DNA of 9,508 nucleotides, taken from the NCBI GenBank assembly GCA_945613785.1, contig CALZAJ010000050.1:1-9508 (forward strand), in the 5' to 3' direction. The notes beneath the pieces are model-generated. The model was not told the origin of the DNA. It searched no databases and was given only the letters and a program-made list of their open reading frames with translations. Positions within the stretch are counted from its first letter, which is position 1, and each line of letters opens with the position of its first letter. Source of the stretch: an uncultured Verrucomicrobiota bacterium. Lineage in GTDB: Bacteria; Verrucomicrobiota; Kiritimatiellia; RFP12; UBA1067. The translations under genes were made by a program, and so were the position numbers. Positions 1 through 6,030 of this stretch are shown piece after piece.

Positions 1-19
1 GTACCCCTGATGCTGGTTA

Positions 20-55
20 GTCGGTTCGCGGCGAGGAACGAGCCGCGCAACCGAC
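20..55. terminator. GC-rich hairpin, possible terminator of an upstream unit
   Basis: Bases 20-32 (GTCGGTTCGCGGC) pair with 42-55 (GCCGCGCAACCGAC) to make a 13-bp stem with a single bulged C at 48 and a 9-base loop. On the + strand a frame-3 reading from the window edge meets a TAG at 18-20, right at the foot of the stem, which would suit the end of an upstream gene followed by its terminator. There is no T-run after either arm, so this is not a textbook intrinsic terminator. It could instead be a protein-binding palindrome or the end of a structured RNA. The hairpin itself is seen; its role is inferred. Confidence 0.45.
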
Positions 56-72
56 CCATTACCCCCAACCAC

Positions 73-102
73 TTGAATTAAATCCACAATTAGTGGTATA
101 AT
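73..102 (+). promoter_or_regulatory. Sigma70-type promoter with extended -10 box
   Basis: The -35 element TTGAAT (73-78) and the perfect -10 element TATAAT (97-102) are separated by 18 bp. The bases TGG directly before the -10 box supply the extended -10 TGn motif. The region is AT-rich against a GC-rich background. Counting seven bases from the end of the -10 box puts +1 at about 108-110, on or next to the ATG at 110. No Shine-Dalgarno sequence fits between. This is the only convincing promoter seen in the window and probably drives the whole gene series through ligA. Confidence 0.75.
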
Positions 103-109
103 CATAAAC

Positions 110-919
110 ATGATTACATTGGTTATTGGTGTTCTATTGGGTTGCGGCACTGGCGCAGGCCTTCATTATGGCTGTGACTGCGGTTGGGGCTGGAGCATGA
201 CGCTCGGTATCGTCGCTTTTGGTGCCTTTCAGGTCATTACGGGGCTATTCCTTCGCAAGAAGGTCATGGCCGATATGCAAGGCGTTCAGCTGATCATGGT
301 GGAAGGCCAGAAGAAGCTGCAGGCCAAGATAGCGCGTTGGCAGTTCCGTCCGCCGAGCAGCGTTCAGGCCGCCCAGAAGGAAATTGCCGATGATACGCGC
401 GTTTTCGTCAAGGAAGCGCTGGCTCAGACGGAGGTCCTCCGCAAGTATCGTCTCTGGGTTCCGATGATTGATCGTCAGATGGCGACGGCGCAGCTCCAGC
501 TCTGCTGGATGATCAAGGACTTCAAGCGGGTGGACGAGCTCATGCCCAAGGCGATGCTGATAGAGCCGACGATGGTGGCGATGAAGTTGGCCCGCATGCA
601 GATGAACGACGCGCCGATCAAGGACATCACGAAGGTCTACGAGAAGGCGGTCTCGCGTCTCAAGTACAACCAGAACGTCCTGCTGGCCGCGTGCTATTCC
701 TGGATTCTCGTGAAGCGCGAGTTGATCGATGAGGCGTTCAAGGCCTTGACGGCTGCGCTCAAGAACAGCGACAACGAGACGCTCAAGCAGAACCACGAGC
801 ACCTGATGAACAATCGCGTCGCGCACTTCAGCAACTCGGGTCTCGGAGACCAGTGGTATTCCCTGCTCCTTGAGGAGCCGAAGGTTCGACAGCAGCGTCC
901 TCGTTCCGTCTATCGGTGA
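110..919 (+). CDS. Membrane-anchored helical (possibly TPR-like) protein of unknown function
   Basis: This 269-residue protein belongs to no family I can name. Residues about 2-20 and 28-48 are two hydrophobic, glycine-rich segments, with a Cys/Gly/Trp-rich turn between them (GCDCGWGW, 21-28). A basic patch (RKK, 49-51) follows, so the rest should lie in the cytoplasm. Residues 52-269 are almost wholly helical and charged. Segments near 120-165 and 172-218 have the alternating helix pattern of TPR-like repeats (for example the stretch around AACYSWILVKRELIDEAFKAL). The C-terminus is basic (RQQRPRSVYR). It is the first gene after the promoter and lies 37 bp before the sugar nucleotidyltransferase-kinase. 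The ATG at 110 has no ribosome binding site but sits at the predicted transcription start. A start at the ATG at 197 would delete the first membrane segment and is less likely. A scaffold or adaptor role at the inner membrane is only a guess. Confidence 0.8.
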   Translation: MITLVIGVLLGCGTGAGLHYGCDCGWGWSMTLGIVAFGAFQVITGLFLRKKVMADMQGVQLIMVEGQKKLQAKIARWQFRPPSSVQAAQKEIADDTRVFVKEALAQTEVLRKYRLWVPMIDRQMATAQLQLCWMIKDFKRVDELMPKAMLIEPTMVAMKLARMQMNDAPIKDITKVYEKAVSRLKYNQNVLLAACYSWILVKRELIDEAFKALTAALKNSDNETLKQNHEHLMNNRVAHFSNSGLGDQWYSLLLEEPKVRQQRPRSVYR

Positions 920-956
920 GAGCTGGTCGTCTCAGTTTGAAGACACGCGGGCTGTT

Positions 957-2657
957 ATGGCAAAGAAGGCGATAGTTTTGGCGGCGGGGCTAGGGACGCG
1001 TCTGCGTCCGTTGACAGGTGTCACACCTAAGCCGCTGATGCCGGTCTGGGGCGAGCCGATGCTGGCGCGTATCGTCAATCTGCTTCGTTCCTGGGGTGTC
1101 GATGACATTGTCGTCAACTGCCATTATCTCCATGAACAGGTCGAGGCCTGGTGTGCGGCGAATGGCTGCCGCGCGAGCTACGAACCTGAGATTCTCGGGA
1201 CCGGCGGTGTCTTGAATCCGCTTCGCGATTGGATTGGCGACGACGAGTTCTATCTTGTGAACGGCGACATTGTCGTTGAAGGGCTTGACCGTTATCCGTT
1301 CCCGCCGAAGACCTTTGAGACCTGTGAGGTCGGAGCCGAGGTCATCGCGTCCTGTCTGGTGACCGTTGAGGGTCCGCGCACGATCGAGGTGGAGCCCGAG
1401 TCTGGTTTCGTGACCAACTGGAAGAGTGAGGACGCCGGCTTCGAGGGGACTTTCACCTACTGTGGACTTGCCTTGCTCAAGCCGGCGATTCTCGACTATG
1501 TCGAGCCGACGGGCTTTTCCACCATCGTGCAGGCCTATGAGCGTGCGATGATGGACGGCAAGTTCGTCCGTGCCGTGGAGCCGAAGGACCTGATGTGGAC
1601 CGATGCGGGAACGATTGCGACCTACATCGATCTCAATCGCGACGGGGCGGACAATGCGTTCGCCGACTTCCCTCAGCTCAAGGAGGCCTTTGCCGCGGTT
1701 CCGTCCGCGACGGGCGACATCGAGTTCCTGGGTGCCCGTGGCAGCGACCGTTGCTTCTTCCGGAAGGGCGCGGCCCTTGCGATCGTCTACGATGATTCCA
1801 AGCGTGGCGAGAACGCCCGCTACGCCGGTCATGCGAAGTGGTTGAAGGCTCAGGGCGTTGCCGTGCCGGAGATTCTTGCGGACCTCCCGGCGATCAAGAC
1901 CCTGGTTATGGAGCATGTTGGCTCGACCGATCTCCTGGCGCGTCTCGGCAAGCCTGGCGTCGATCGCATCGGCAGCTATTTGCCCGTCGTCGAGGCGCTG
2001 GCGAAGTTCAACGGACTGCTTTCCGACGCCATGCCGGCTCTCGAGCCGAAGTTCGGCGCCGATCTCTGGAAGTGGGAGCGCGAGCTGTTCAAGGAACATT
2101 GTCTGGGGACGCGTTTCCAGATGGAGTGTCCGGCGGACGTCGAGCGGGAGCTTCAGCGCGTCGCCGACTTGCTTGAGCAGGAGCCGAAGGCGCTTGTCCA
2201 TCGCGATTTTCAGTCCACGAACGTGATCTGGAAGAACGATCGGTTCTCGTTCATCGATTTCCAGGGCATGCGTGAGGGGCCTGCGGTCTACGACCTCGCG
2301 AGTCTTCTCTACGATCCCTATGTGAAGCTGTCCGAGACCGAGCGGCGGGCGTTGGCCGGTGCCTATGGCAAGGCGTGCGGACGCATGGACATCCTCAAGG
2401 TCCTTCCGTTTGCCGCGGTCCAGCGTCTCTCGCAGGCATTGGGTGCATACGGGCGTCTCGCGTCCGTCGGCCAACCCCAATTCTCGAAGTATGTTCTGCC
2501 GGCCCTGGAGAATCTCCTGGCGGCGGCGGATGAGGCCGGCCTCGATGCGGTCGGCGCGTTGGCGGAAGATCTGATTGCGCGCGAGGAGCATGCCCTCGCG
2601 CATTCCCATGAAGGACATGCCTGCGGCTGCGGGCATCATCACGATTCTCGCGCATGA
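957..2657 (+). CDS. Bifunctional sugar-1-P nucleotidyltransferase / APH-type sugar kinase (MurU-AmgK-like fusion)
   Basis: The 566-residue protein joins two enzymes. Residues 1-~240 are a nucleotidyltransferase of the MurU/RmlA type: AAGLGTRLRPLT (9-20) with PK at 24-25 binds the nucleotide, NGD (102-104) supplies a metal aspartate, and WTDAGT (214-219) is the usual late motif. Residues ~255-540 are an aminoglycoside-phosphotransferase-fold kinase with HRDFQSTN (415-422, catalytic D417, N422) and IDFQ (433-436, metal D434), followed by GPAVYDLASLLYDPYV as in AmgK. In AmgK/MurU the kinase phosphorylates MurNAc or GlcNAc at the anomeric carbon and the partner makes the UDP-sugar, by-passing de novo synthesis and so recycling the cell wall. 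The fusion of both activities supports that reading, but the sugar could be another hexose and the nucleotide GTP. The ATG at 957 is chosen because family members begin just before the glycine-rich loop; an in-frame TTG at 870 adds 29 unrelated residues inside the previous gene. Residues 545-563 form an odd His/Cys-rich tail. The stop overlaps the next ATG (ATGA). Confidence 0.8.
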   Translation: MAKKAIVLAAGLGTRLRPLTGVTPKPLMPVWGEPMLARIVNLLRSWGVDDIVVNCHYLHEQVEAWCAANGCRASYEPEILGTGGVLNPLRDWIGDDEFYLVNGDIVVEGLDRYPFPPKTFETCEVGAEVIASCLVTVEGPRTIEVEPESGFVTNWKSEDAGFEGTFTYCGLALLKPAILDYVEPTGFSTIVQAYERAMMDGKFVRAVEPKDLMWTDAGTIATYIDLNRDGADNAFADFPQLKEAFAAVPSATGDIEFLGARGSDRCFFRKGAALAIVYDDSKRGENARYAGHAKWLKAQGVAVPEILADLPAIKTLVMEHVGSTDLLARLGKPGVDRIGSYLPVVEALAKFNGLLSDAMPALEPKFGADLWKWERELFKEHCLGTRFQMECPADVERELQRVADLLEQEPKALVHRDFQSTNVIWKNDRFSFIDFQGMREGPAVYDLASLLYDPYVKLSETERRALAGAYGKACGRMDILKVLPFAAVQRLSQALGAYGRLASVGQPQFSKYVLPALENLLAAADEAGLDAVGALAEDLIAREEHALAHSHEGHACGCGHHHDSRA

Positions 2658-4744
2658 ACGCCGTCCGCACATTCCTTGCACGAATCCGGAAGACGGGCGT
2701 CAAGCGTCCGGGGTCCGTGAAGACGGTCGCGATGGGTCGCGAACGCGAGTTCGAGGCGTGGGACATCGGGGACGACACCTACATCTTCGAGCGTGGCATC
2801 CAGATGCACCTGGCGGAGCATCCGAGCGTTCTGATGGTGCCGAAGGAGGATCTCAAGCGTCGGGCCAAGGGGTGGGTGCTGACGATGACCACGGGCAACC
2901 ATTCCGTGGCCGCGTTTCCGCTGTTGGACGGACGCTTCTGGAAGTTCTCGCGTCTGCCGTCGATGAAGCGTGGCGACGTGCTGATGCACTGCATTCTTTG
3001 TGCGAACGTCGTCAACGGGACAATCGAGATCTCCCAGCGCGAGGTTCCGTCCAAGCGTCTCTTCAAGACGGACAAGTGGCTGCTCGGTCCGGCGGGCTTT
3101 TCCCTGGCCGACATCGTGATGGGCGAACGCAACGACCAGACGCTCGATTACTACCGCCGTCTTGGACAGGAATGGCGTGTGAAAGCGCTCGCCTGGAGCG
3201 AGAACGACATGCGCGTGGCGCTGGCGGCCGCGAAGAAGCGCATCTCGTCGAAGATCGTCTACTATCACTCGATGAAGGGCGTCCATTTCCTTTCCTTCGC
3301 CGAGTTCAAGCGCTTTGCAGCGCTTGCGCAGACGGATCCGGACGCCTTCGTGAAGGCCTTGCGCGAGATGGTGAGCGTCTACGAGAACAACCAGTACTCG
3401 TTCACGCGCATGCCGAAACACCGCGGCCACCACGAGATCGAGCTCTTCGGTCTGCGCCGGGGTCTGGCGCTGGAGAAGCTCGTCCCCGAGCTCGAGAAGC
3501 TCATGGAGGCGATCGTGCTCGGGCGCGTCGGGCAGCTGGGCGTCATCCAGAAGATTGAGGAGATCACGGCGCTTTACGAATCGCTGCTGACGAGTGCCGA
3601 CCTTGCGGACGAGACGAGCAAGACGTTCACCGAGACGCTTTACATGTATATCACCGGCGAGATCTACTCGGTCGTCGGCGAGGGGTCCACCCCGGCGTTC
3701 GACGACCGTCGCACGGCCTTGCCGGGCGCGACCTTTGTCGAAGGCCGTCCGGTCTATCATCCCGGTACGGACGACCGAAGCGAAGTGCTGTTGTCGAACA
3801 TCCGCGGCCAGATGAGCAAGGACGAGCAGATCGAGTACGCGAACGTCTATGAGTTGCATGGCGAGGAGGAGGATGTTCCGCTCGGCCATGGCAAGACGCG
3901 CGAAATCGTCTACAAGACCAACCGTGACCCGATGGAGCACAGTATGGTCGAGAAGCGTCTGTCGATGGCCAAGAAGGGGTATTCGAGCTACATGCTCGCC
4001 CGCATTCAGGCCTTCAAGGCCCTGGGGATCTCGCTGGCGAACTACCGCATCCTGCGCCGTCGCGCGAACACGGGGCACCGGCCGATGGACTTCTTCATCC
4101 GCAACCGACTCGAAGGCGAGCCGATGGACGCGATCCCCGCGAACTATTTCTGCAGTGCGGACGACTCGACCGTCGAAGAGAAGGAGGTCGTGCTCGCACT
4201 GGCCCAGCTGATGGGCGATGCCGCGGCGCAGAACATGGCGATGAAGAAGTTCGATCCGAAGACGAAATCTCCGCATTTCGGCGTCGGCAAGGAGATCTAT
4301 GCGTTCGAGTACGACATCATGGCGGGTCGCATCGTCCCGAAGTCCGTCTCGACCTGTTCGATTCGCGGCGGCTTCGGCTGGCCGTGTCTCGATCATGACG
4401 ATGAGAATCTCCAGCGGATCGCGAACTTCTATCTCGCCTACTACGCGCATGCGCTGAAGATCTACCAGAAGCAGCACAAGGTGACGATGCTGGAGGTGGC
4501 GGAACGTTTCATGGAGGGCTTCGAATACCGCACGCATGCGATGGAGTGGGAGCTCTCCGTCATGCGTGACAAGTTCGAATCCTTCAAGCCCGTGCTGCCG
4601 CCCGGTTACGGATTTGACAAGAAGTGGCGCTTCATCCTCTGGTCGCTCGAGCGACAGGAGCGCCGTTTGCCCATTCTCAGGAAGATGTTCTTCCATAAAG
4701 TGGAGCTCATGGAAAATGAAGACATACGGAATAATCCCGAGTAG
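2654..4744 (+). CDS. Large uncharacterised protein, cytoplasmic, in a cell-envelope gene series
   Basis: I do not recognise this 696-residue protein. It has no signal peptide and no membrane segment. It starts with a basic stretch (residues 1-30), then an apparently folded N-terminal region (~35-180). The middle is helical (~215-335), with the run LEKLVPELEKLMEAIVL near 272-288. A charged linker covers ~370-440. The C-terminal region (~440-690) is rich in aromatic and basic residues and holds the most distinctive stretch, GKEIYAFEYD (545-554) followed by STCSIRGGFGWP (566-577). Spacing of N527 and D554 faintly recalls kinase-fold active sites, but I cannot support that assignment. The ATG overlaps the preceding stop in an ATGA and lacks its own Shine-Dalgarno, so translation is probably coupled. 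Its last 29 bp overlap kdsB. Sitting between a cell-wall sugar enzyme and CMP-Kdo synthetase, it may act on envelope carbohydrate; this is inference from context only. Confidence 0.8.
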   Translation: MNAVRTFLARIRKTGVKRPGSVKTVAMGREREFEAWDIGDDTYIFERGIQMHLAEHPSVLMVPKEDLKRRAKGWVLTMTTGNHSVAAFPLLDGRFWKFSRLPSMKRGDVLMHCILCANVVNGTIEISQREVPSKRLFKTDKWLLGPAGFSLADIVMGERNDQTLDYYRRLGQEWRVKALAWSENDMRVALAAAKKRISSKIVYYHSMKGVHFLSFAEFKRFAALAQTDPDAFVKALREMVSVYENNQYSFTRMPKHRGHHEIELFGLRRGLALEKLVPELEKLMEAIVLGRVGQLGVIQKIEEITALYESLLTSADLADETSKTFTETLYMYITGEIYSVVGEGSTPAFDDRRTALPGATFVEGRPVYHPGTDDRSEVLLSNIRGQMSKDEQIEYANVYELHGEEEDVPLGHGKTREIVYKTNRDPMEHSMVEKRLSMAKKGYSSYMLARIQAFKALGISLANYRILRRRANTGHRPMDFFIRNRLEGEPMDAIPANYFCSADDSTVEEKEVVLALAQLMGDAAAQNMAMKKFDPKTKSPHFGVGKEIYAFEYDIMAGRIVPKSVSTCSIRGGFGWPCLDHDDENLQRIANFYLAYYAHALKIYQKQHKVTMLEVAERFMEGFEYRTHAMEWELSVMRDKFESFKPVLPPGYGFDKKWRFILWSLERQERRLPILRKMFFHKVELMENEDIRNNPE
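4702..4705 (+). promoter_or_regulatory. Ribosome binding site of kdsB
   Basis: GGAG lies 10 bases before the ATG at 4716, inside the end of the preceding gene. It supports that ATG as the kdsB start over upstream in-frame codons, which would add about 60 residues of non-homologous, serine-rich sequence. Confidence 0.55.
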
Positions 4745-5462
4745 GTTCGGGTCCAGTCGTTTCCCTGGCAAGCCGCTCGCCATGCTGGCGGGCAAGCCCC
4801 TCGTGGCGTGGGTTGTCGAGGCCGTCAAGAAGGCCAAGACTCTCGATGAAGTCCTTGTCGCGACCGATGATGCGCGTATCTGCGAGGCCGTCGAGTCCTA
4901 TGGCGGCAAGGCCGTGATGACGCCGTCCGAGCTTCCGTCCGGAACGGACCGCATCGCCTGTGCGGCAGGGGATTTCGCCGACGATGACATTCTCGTCAAT
5001 ATCCAGGGCGATGAACCGCTTATCGATCCTCAGCTGATCGACGACCTAGCTCTCAAGCTGAAGCTCAACGCCAAGTGGGACATGGCGACCGCCGTGACCC
5101 CGATCAAGTCCGTCGCCGACTATCAGGCGAAGACGGTCGTCAAGGTCGTCCTTGACCGCGACGACGGCGCGATGTACTTCTCGCGCGCCCCGATTCCGTG
5201 CGATCGCGATCATGAGGCGGACCTCGCGTTCGGTCTCTATGTCCGCCATCTCGGCATCTACGCTTACCGCGGCAAGTTCCTCAAGCGCTACATTGCTGAG
5301 CCGCCGTGTGCGCTTGAGCAGACGGAGAAGCTCGAGCAGCTCCGTGCGCTCTGGATGGGCGCGAAGATCGCCGTCGTGAGGACGGAGGATGAGGGTGTGG
5401 GGGTGGACACTCCCGAGGACGCAGAACGTGTTGCAAAGATTCTCGCAGATCGCGCGTTGTGA
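4716..5462 (+). CDS. kdsB: 3-deoxy-manno-octulosonate cytidylyltransferase (CMP-Kdo synthetase)
   Basis: KdsB joins CTP and Kdo to give CMP-Kdo and pyrophosphate, activating Kdo for transfer to lipid A in the cytoplasm. The 248 residues match the family's usual length. Seen in order: PSRFGSSRFPGKPL (8-21), the CTP-binding loop; ATDD (49-52); SGTDR (75-79); NIQGDEP (95-101) with metal-binding D99; YFSRAPIP (154-161); RHLGIYAYR (177-185); EKLEQLR (204-210); and GVDTPED (229-235) with the second metal aspartate D231. All key motifs look intact, so the enzyme should be active. It shares 29 bp with the preceding 696-aa gene and its 3' end runs into azlC, so it is expressed as part of the same operon. 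kdsA, kdsC and kdsD, which make Kdo, are not in the window. Its presence is the best sign that the organism is Gram-negative with a Kdo-containing outer membrane. Confidence 0.96.
   Translation: MKTYGIIPSRFGSSRFPGKPLAMLAGKPLVAWVVEAVKKAKTLDEVLVATDDARICEAVESYGGKAVMTPSELPSGTDRIACAAGDFADDDILVNIQGDEPLIDPQLIDDLALKLKLNAKWDMATAVTPIKSVADYQAKTVVKVVLDRDDGAMYFSRAPIPCDRDHEADLAFGLYVRHLGIYAYRGKFLKRYIAEPPCALEQTEKLEQLRALWMGAKIAVVRTEDEGVGVDTPEDAERVAKILADRAL
5415..5419 (+). promoter_or_regulatory. Ribosome binding site favouring the GTG start of azlC
   Basis: GAGGA lies 8 bases before the in-frame GTG at 5428. A competing GAGGA at 5378-5382 lies 6 bases before the ATG at 5389. The downstream pair gives an N-terminus of the usual AzlC length and a smaller overlap with kdsB (35 rather than 74 bp), so it is preferred. 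Confidence 0.45.
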
Positions 5463-6030
5463 GCGGCGGGCGATTGTTCGCCGGGCTTTCATCAACTCGC
5501 TGCCCGTCCTGATGGGCTACACGACGATGGGGTTCGCCGCGGGCGTGCTCTTCGCCGTGCAGGTCGAGGCCTCTTGCGCACCGGTGTGGGAGTTCTTCCT
5601 CGCCGCGCTCGTCATTTCCGGGACGATGAGCTTCGCCATCGTCCCTGCCATCGTGTCCGGAACCTCGATCTGGGGGATTGCGCTGCTGACGCTGGGCATC
5701 AATTTCCGTTATGCCTTCTACGGCTTCTCGATGCTCAAAAAGTGGCGCGGCATTCCGTTCGTGCAGAAGTGGTTCCTGATTCATTCGCTGGCGGACGAGA
5801 TCTATGCGTTGGACGTCGGCTGCAAGTTGAAGGATCCGCTCAAGAACCGGTTTTATTGCCTTTGGAACCATGGCTTCAACGCCTCCTACTGGATCCTCGG
5901 ATCGGTGACGGGTGCCATCGCCGGTTCCGAGCTTCCCATTCCGTCCGAGGGTATCGAGTTCGCCATGGTGGCGCTCTTCCTTGTCATTTTCACCGATCAG
6001 ATGAAAGGCCTCTTGAAACGTCATGACTAG
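5428..6030 (+). CDS. azlC: AzlC-family branched-chain amino acid exporter, large subunit, C-terminally short
   Basis: AzlC and the small membrane protein AzlD form an inner-membrane exporter; known members (B. subtilis AzlCD, E. coli YgaZH) handle branched-chain amino acids or their analogues and methionine. With the GTG at 5428 the protein has 200 residues. The family hallmarks are visible: AFINSLPVLMGYTTMGFAAGVLF (20-42) entering the first membrane segment, INFRYAFYGFSML (91-103), DEIYAL (123-128), WNHGFNASYWILGS (146-159) and EFAMVALFLVIFTDQMK (177-193). The protein then stops at LLKRHD, whereas usual members go on for about 40-50 residues with further membrane segments, so it looks truncated at the C-terminus. 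The start could instead be the ATG at 5389 (213 residues). It overlaps kdsB upstream and azlD by 8 bp downstream, so the two subunits are translationally coupled. The family call is firm; the substrate is inferred. Confidence 0.88.
   Translation: MLQRFSQIARCERRAIVRRAFINSLPVLMGYTTMGFAAGVLFAVQVEASCAPVWEFFLAALVISGTMSFAIVPAIVSGTSIWGIALLTLGINFRYAFYGFSMLKKWRGIPFVQKWFLIHSLADEIYALDVGCKLKDPLKNRFYCLWNHGFNASYWILGSVTGAIAGSELPIPSEGIEFAMVALFLVIFTDQMKGLLKRHD

Noticed and set aside
1..81. An open stretch in frame 1 ending at TAA 79-81, possibly the tail of an upstream gene
   Set aside because: Only 26 codons are visible, without a motif. It would run through the hairpin and into the -35 box. Frame 3, ending at TAG 18-20 just before the hairpin, is an equally good or better candidate, so neither is called.
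870..956. A 29-residue upstream extension of the sugar enzyme from a TTG
   Set aside because: It lies inside the end of the previous gene, has no family similarity, and the ATG at 957 sits right where MurU-type proteins begin.
2589..2645. The His/Cys tail of the sugar enzyme as a frame error or cloning tag
   Set aside because: The stretch is interspersed with Ala, Ser, Glu and Gly, keeps the same codon use, and its stop couples neatly to the next ATG. It is treated as native.
990..2681. A 563-codon open frame on the - strand
   Set aside because: It is antisense to the nucleotidyltransferase-kinase, whose catalytic motifs are intact. It is a codon-use artefact of the same kind.
4330..4400. 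A kinase-like active site in the 696-aa protein
   Set aside because: The spacing of N527 and D554 is only loosely similar and there is no HxD-type catalytic loop or recognisable nucleotide loop, so I do not claim the fold.
2639..4837. A 732-codon open frame on the - strand
   Set aside because: It lies antisense to the 696-aa gene and kdsB. The sense genes use GC-rich codons and avoid those that would give antisense stops. The product is rich in Arg, His and Leu and has no recognisable motifs, and the sense side has coupled starts and known families at both ends.
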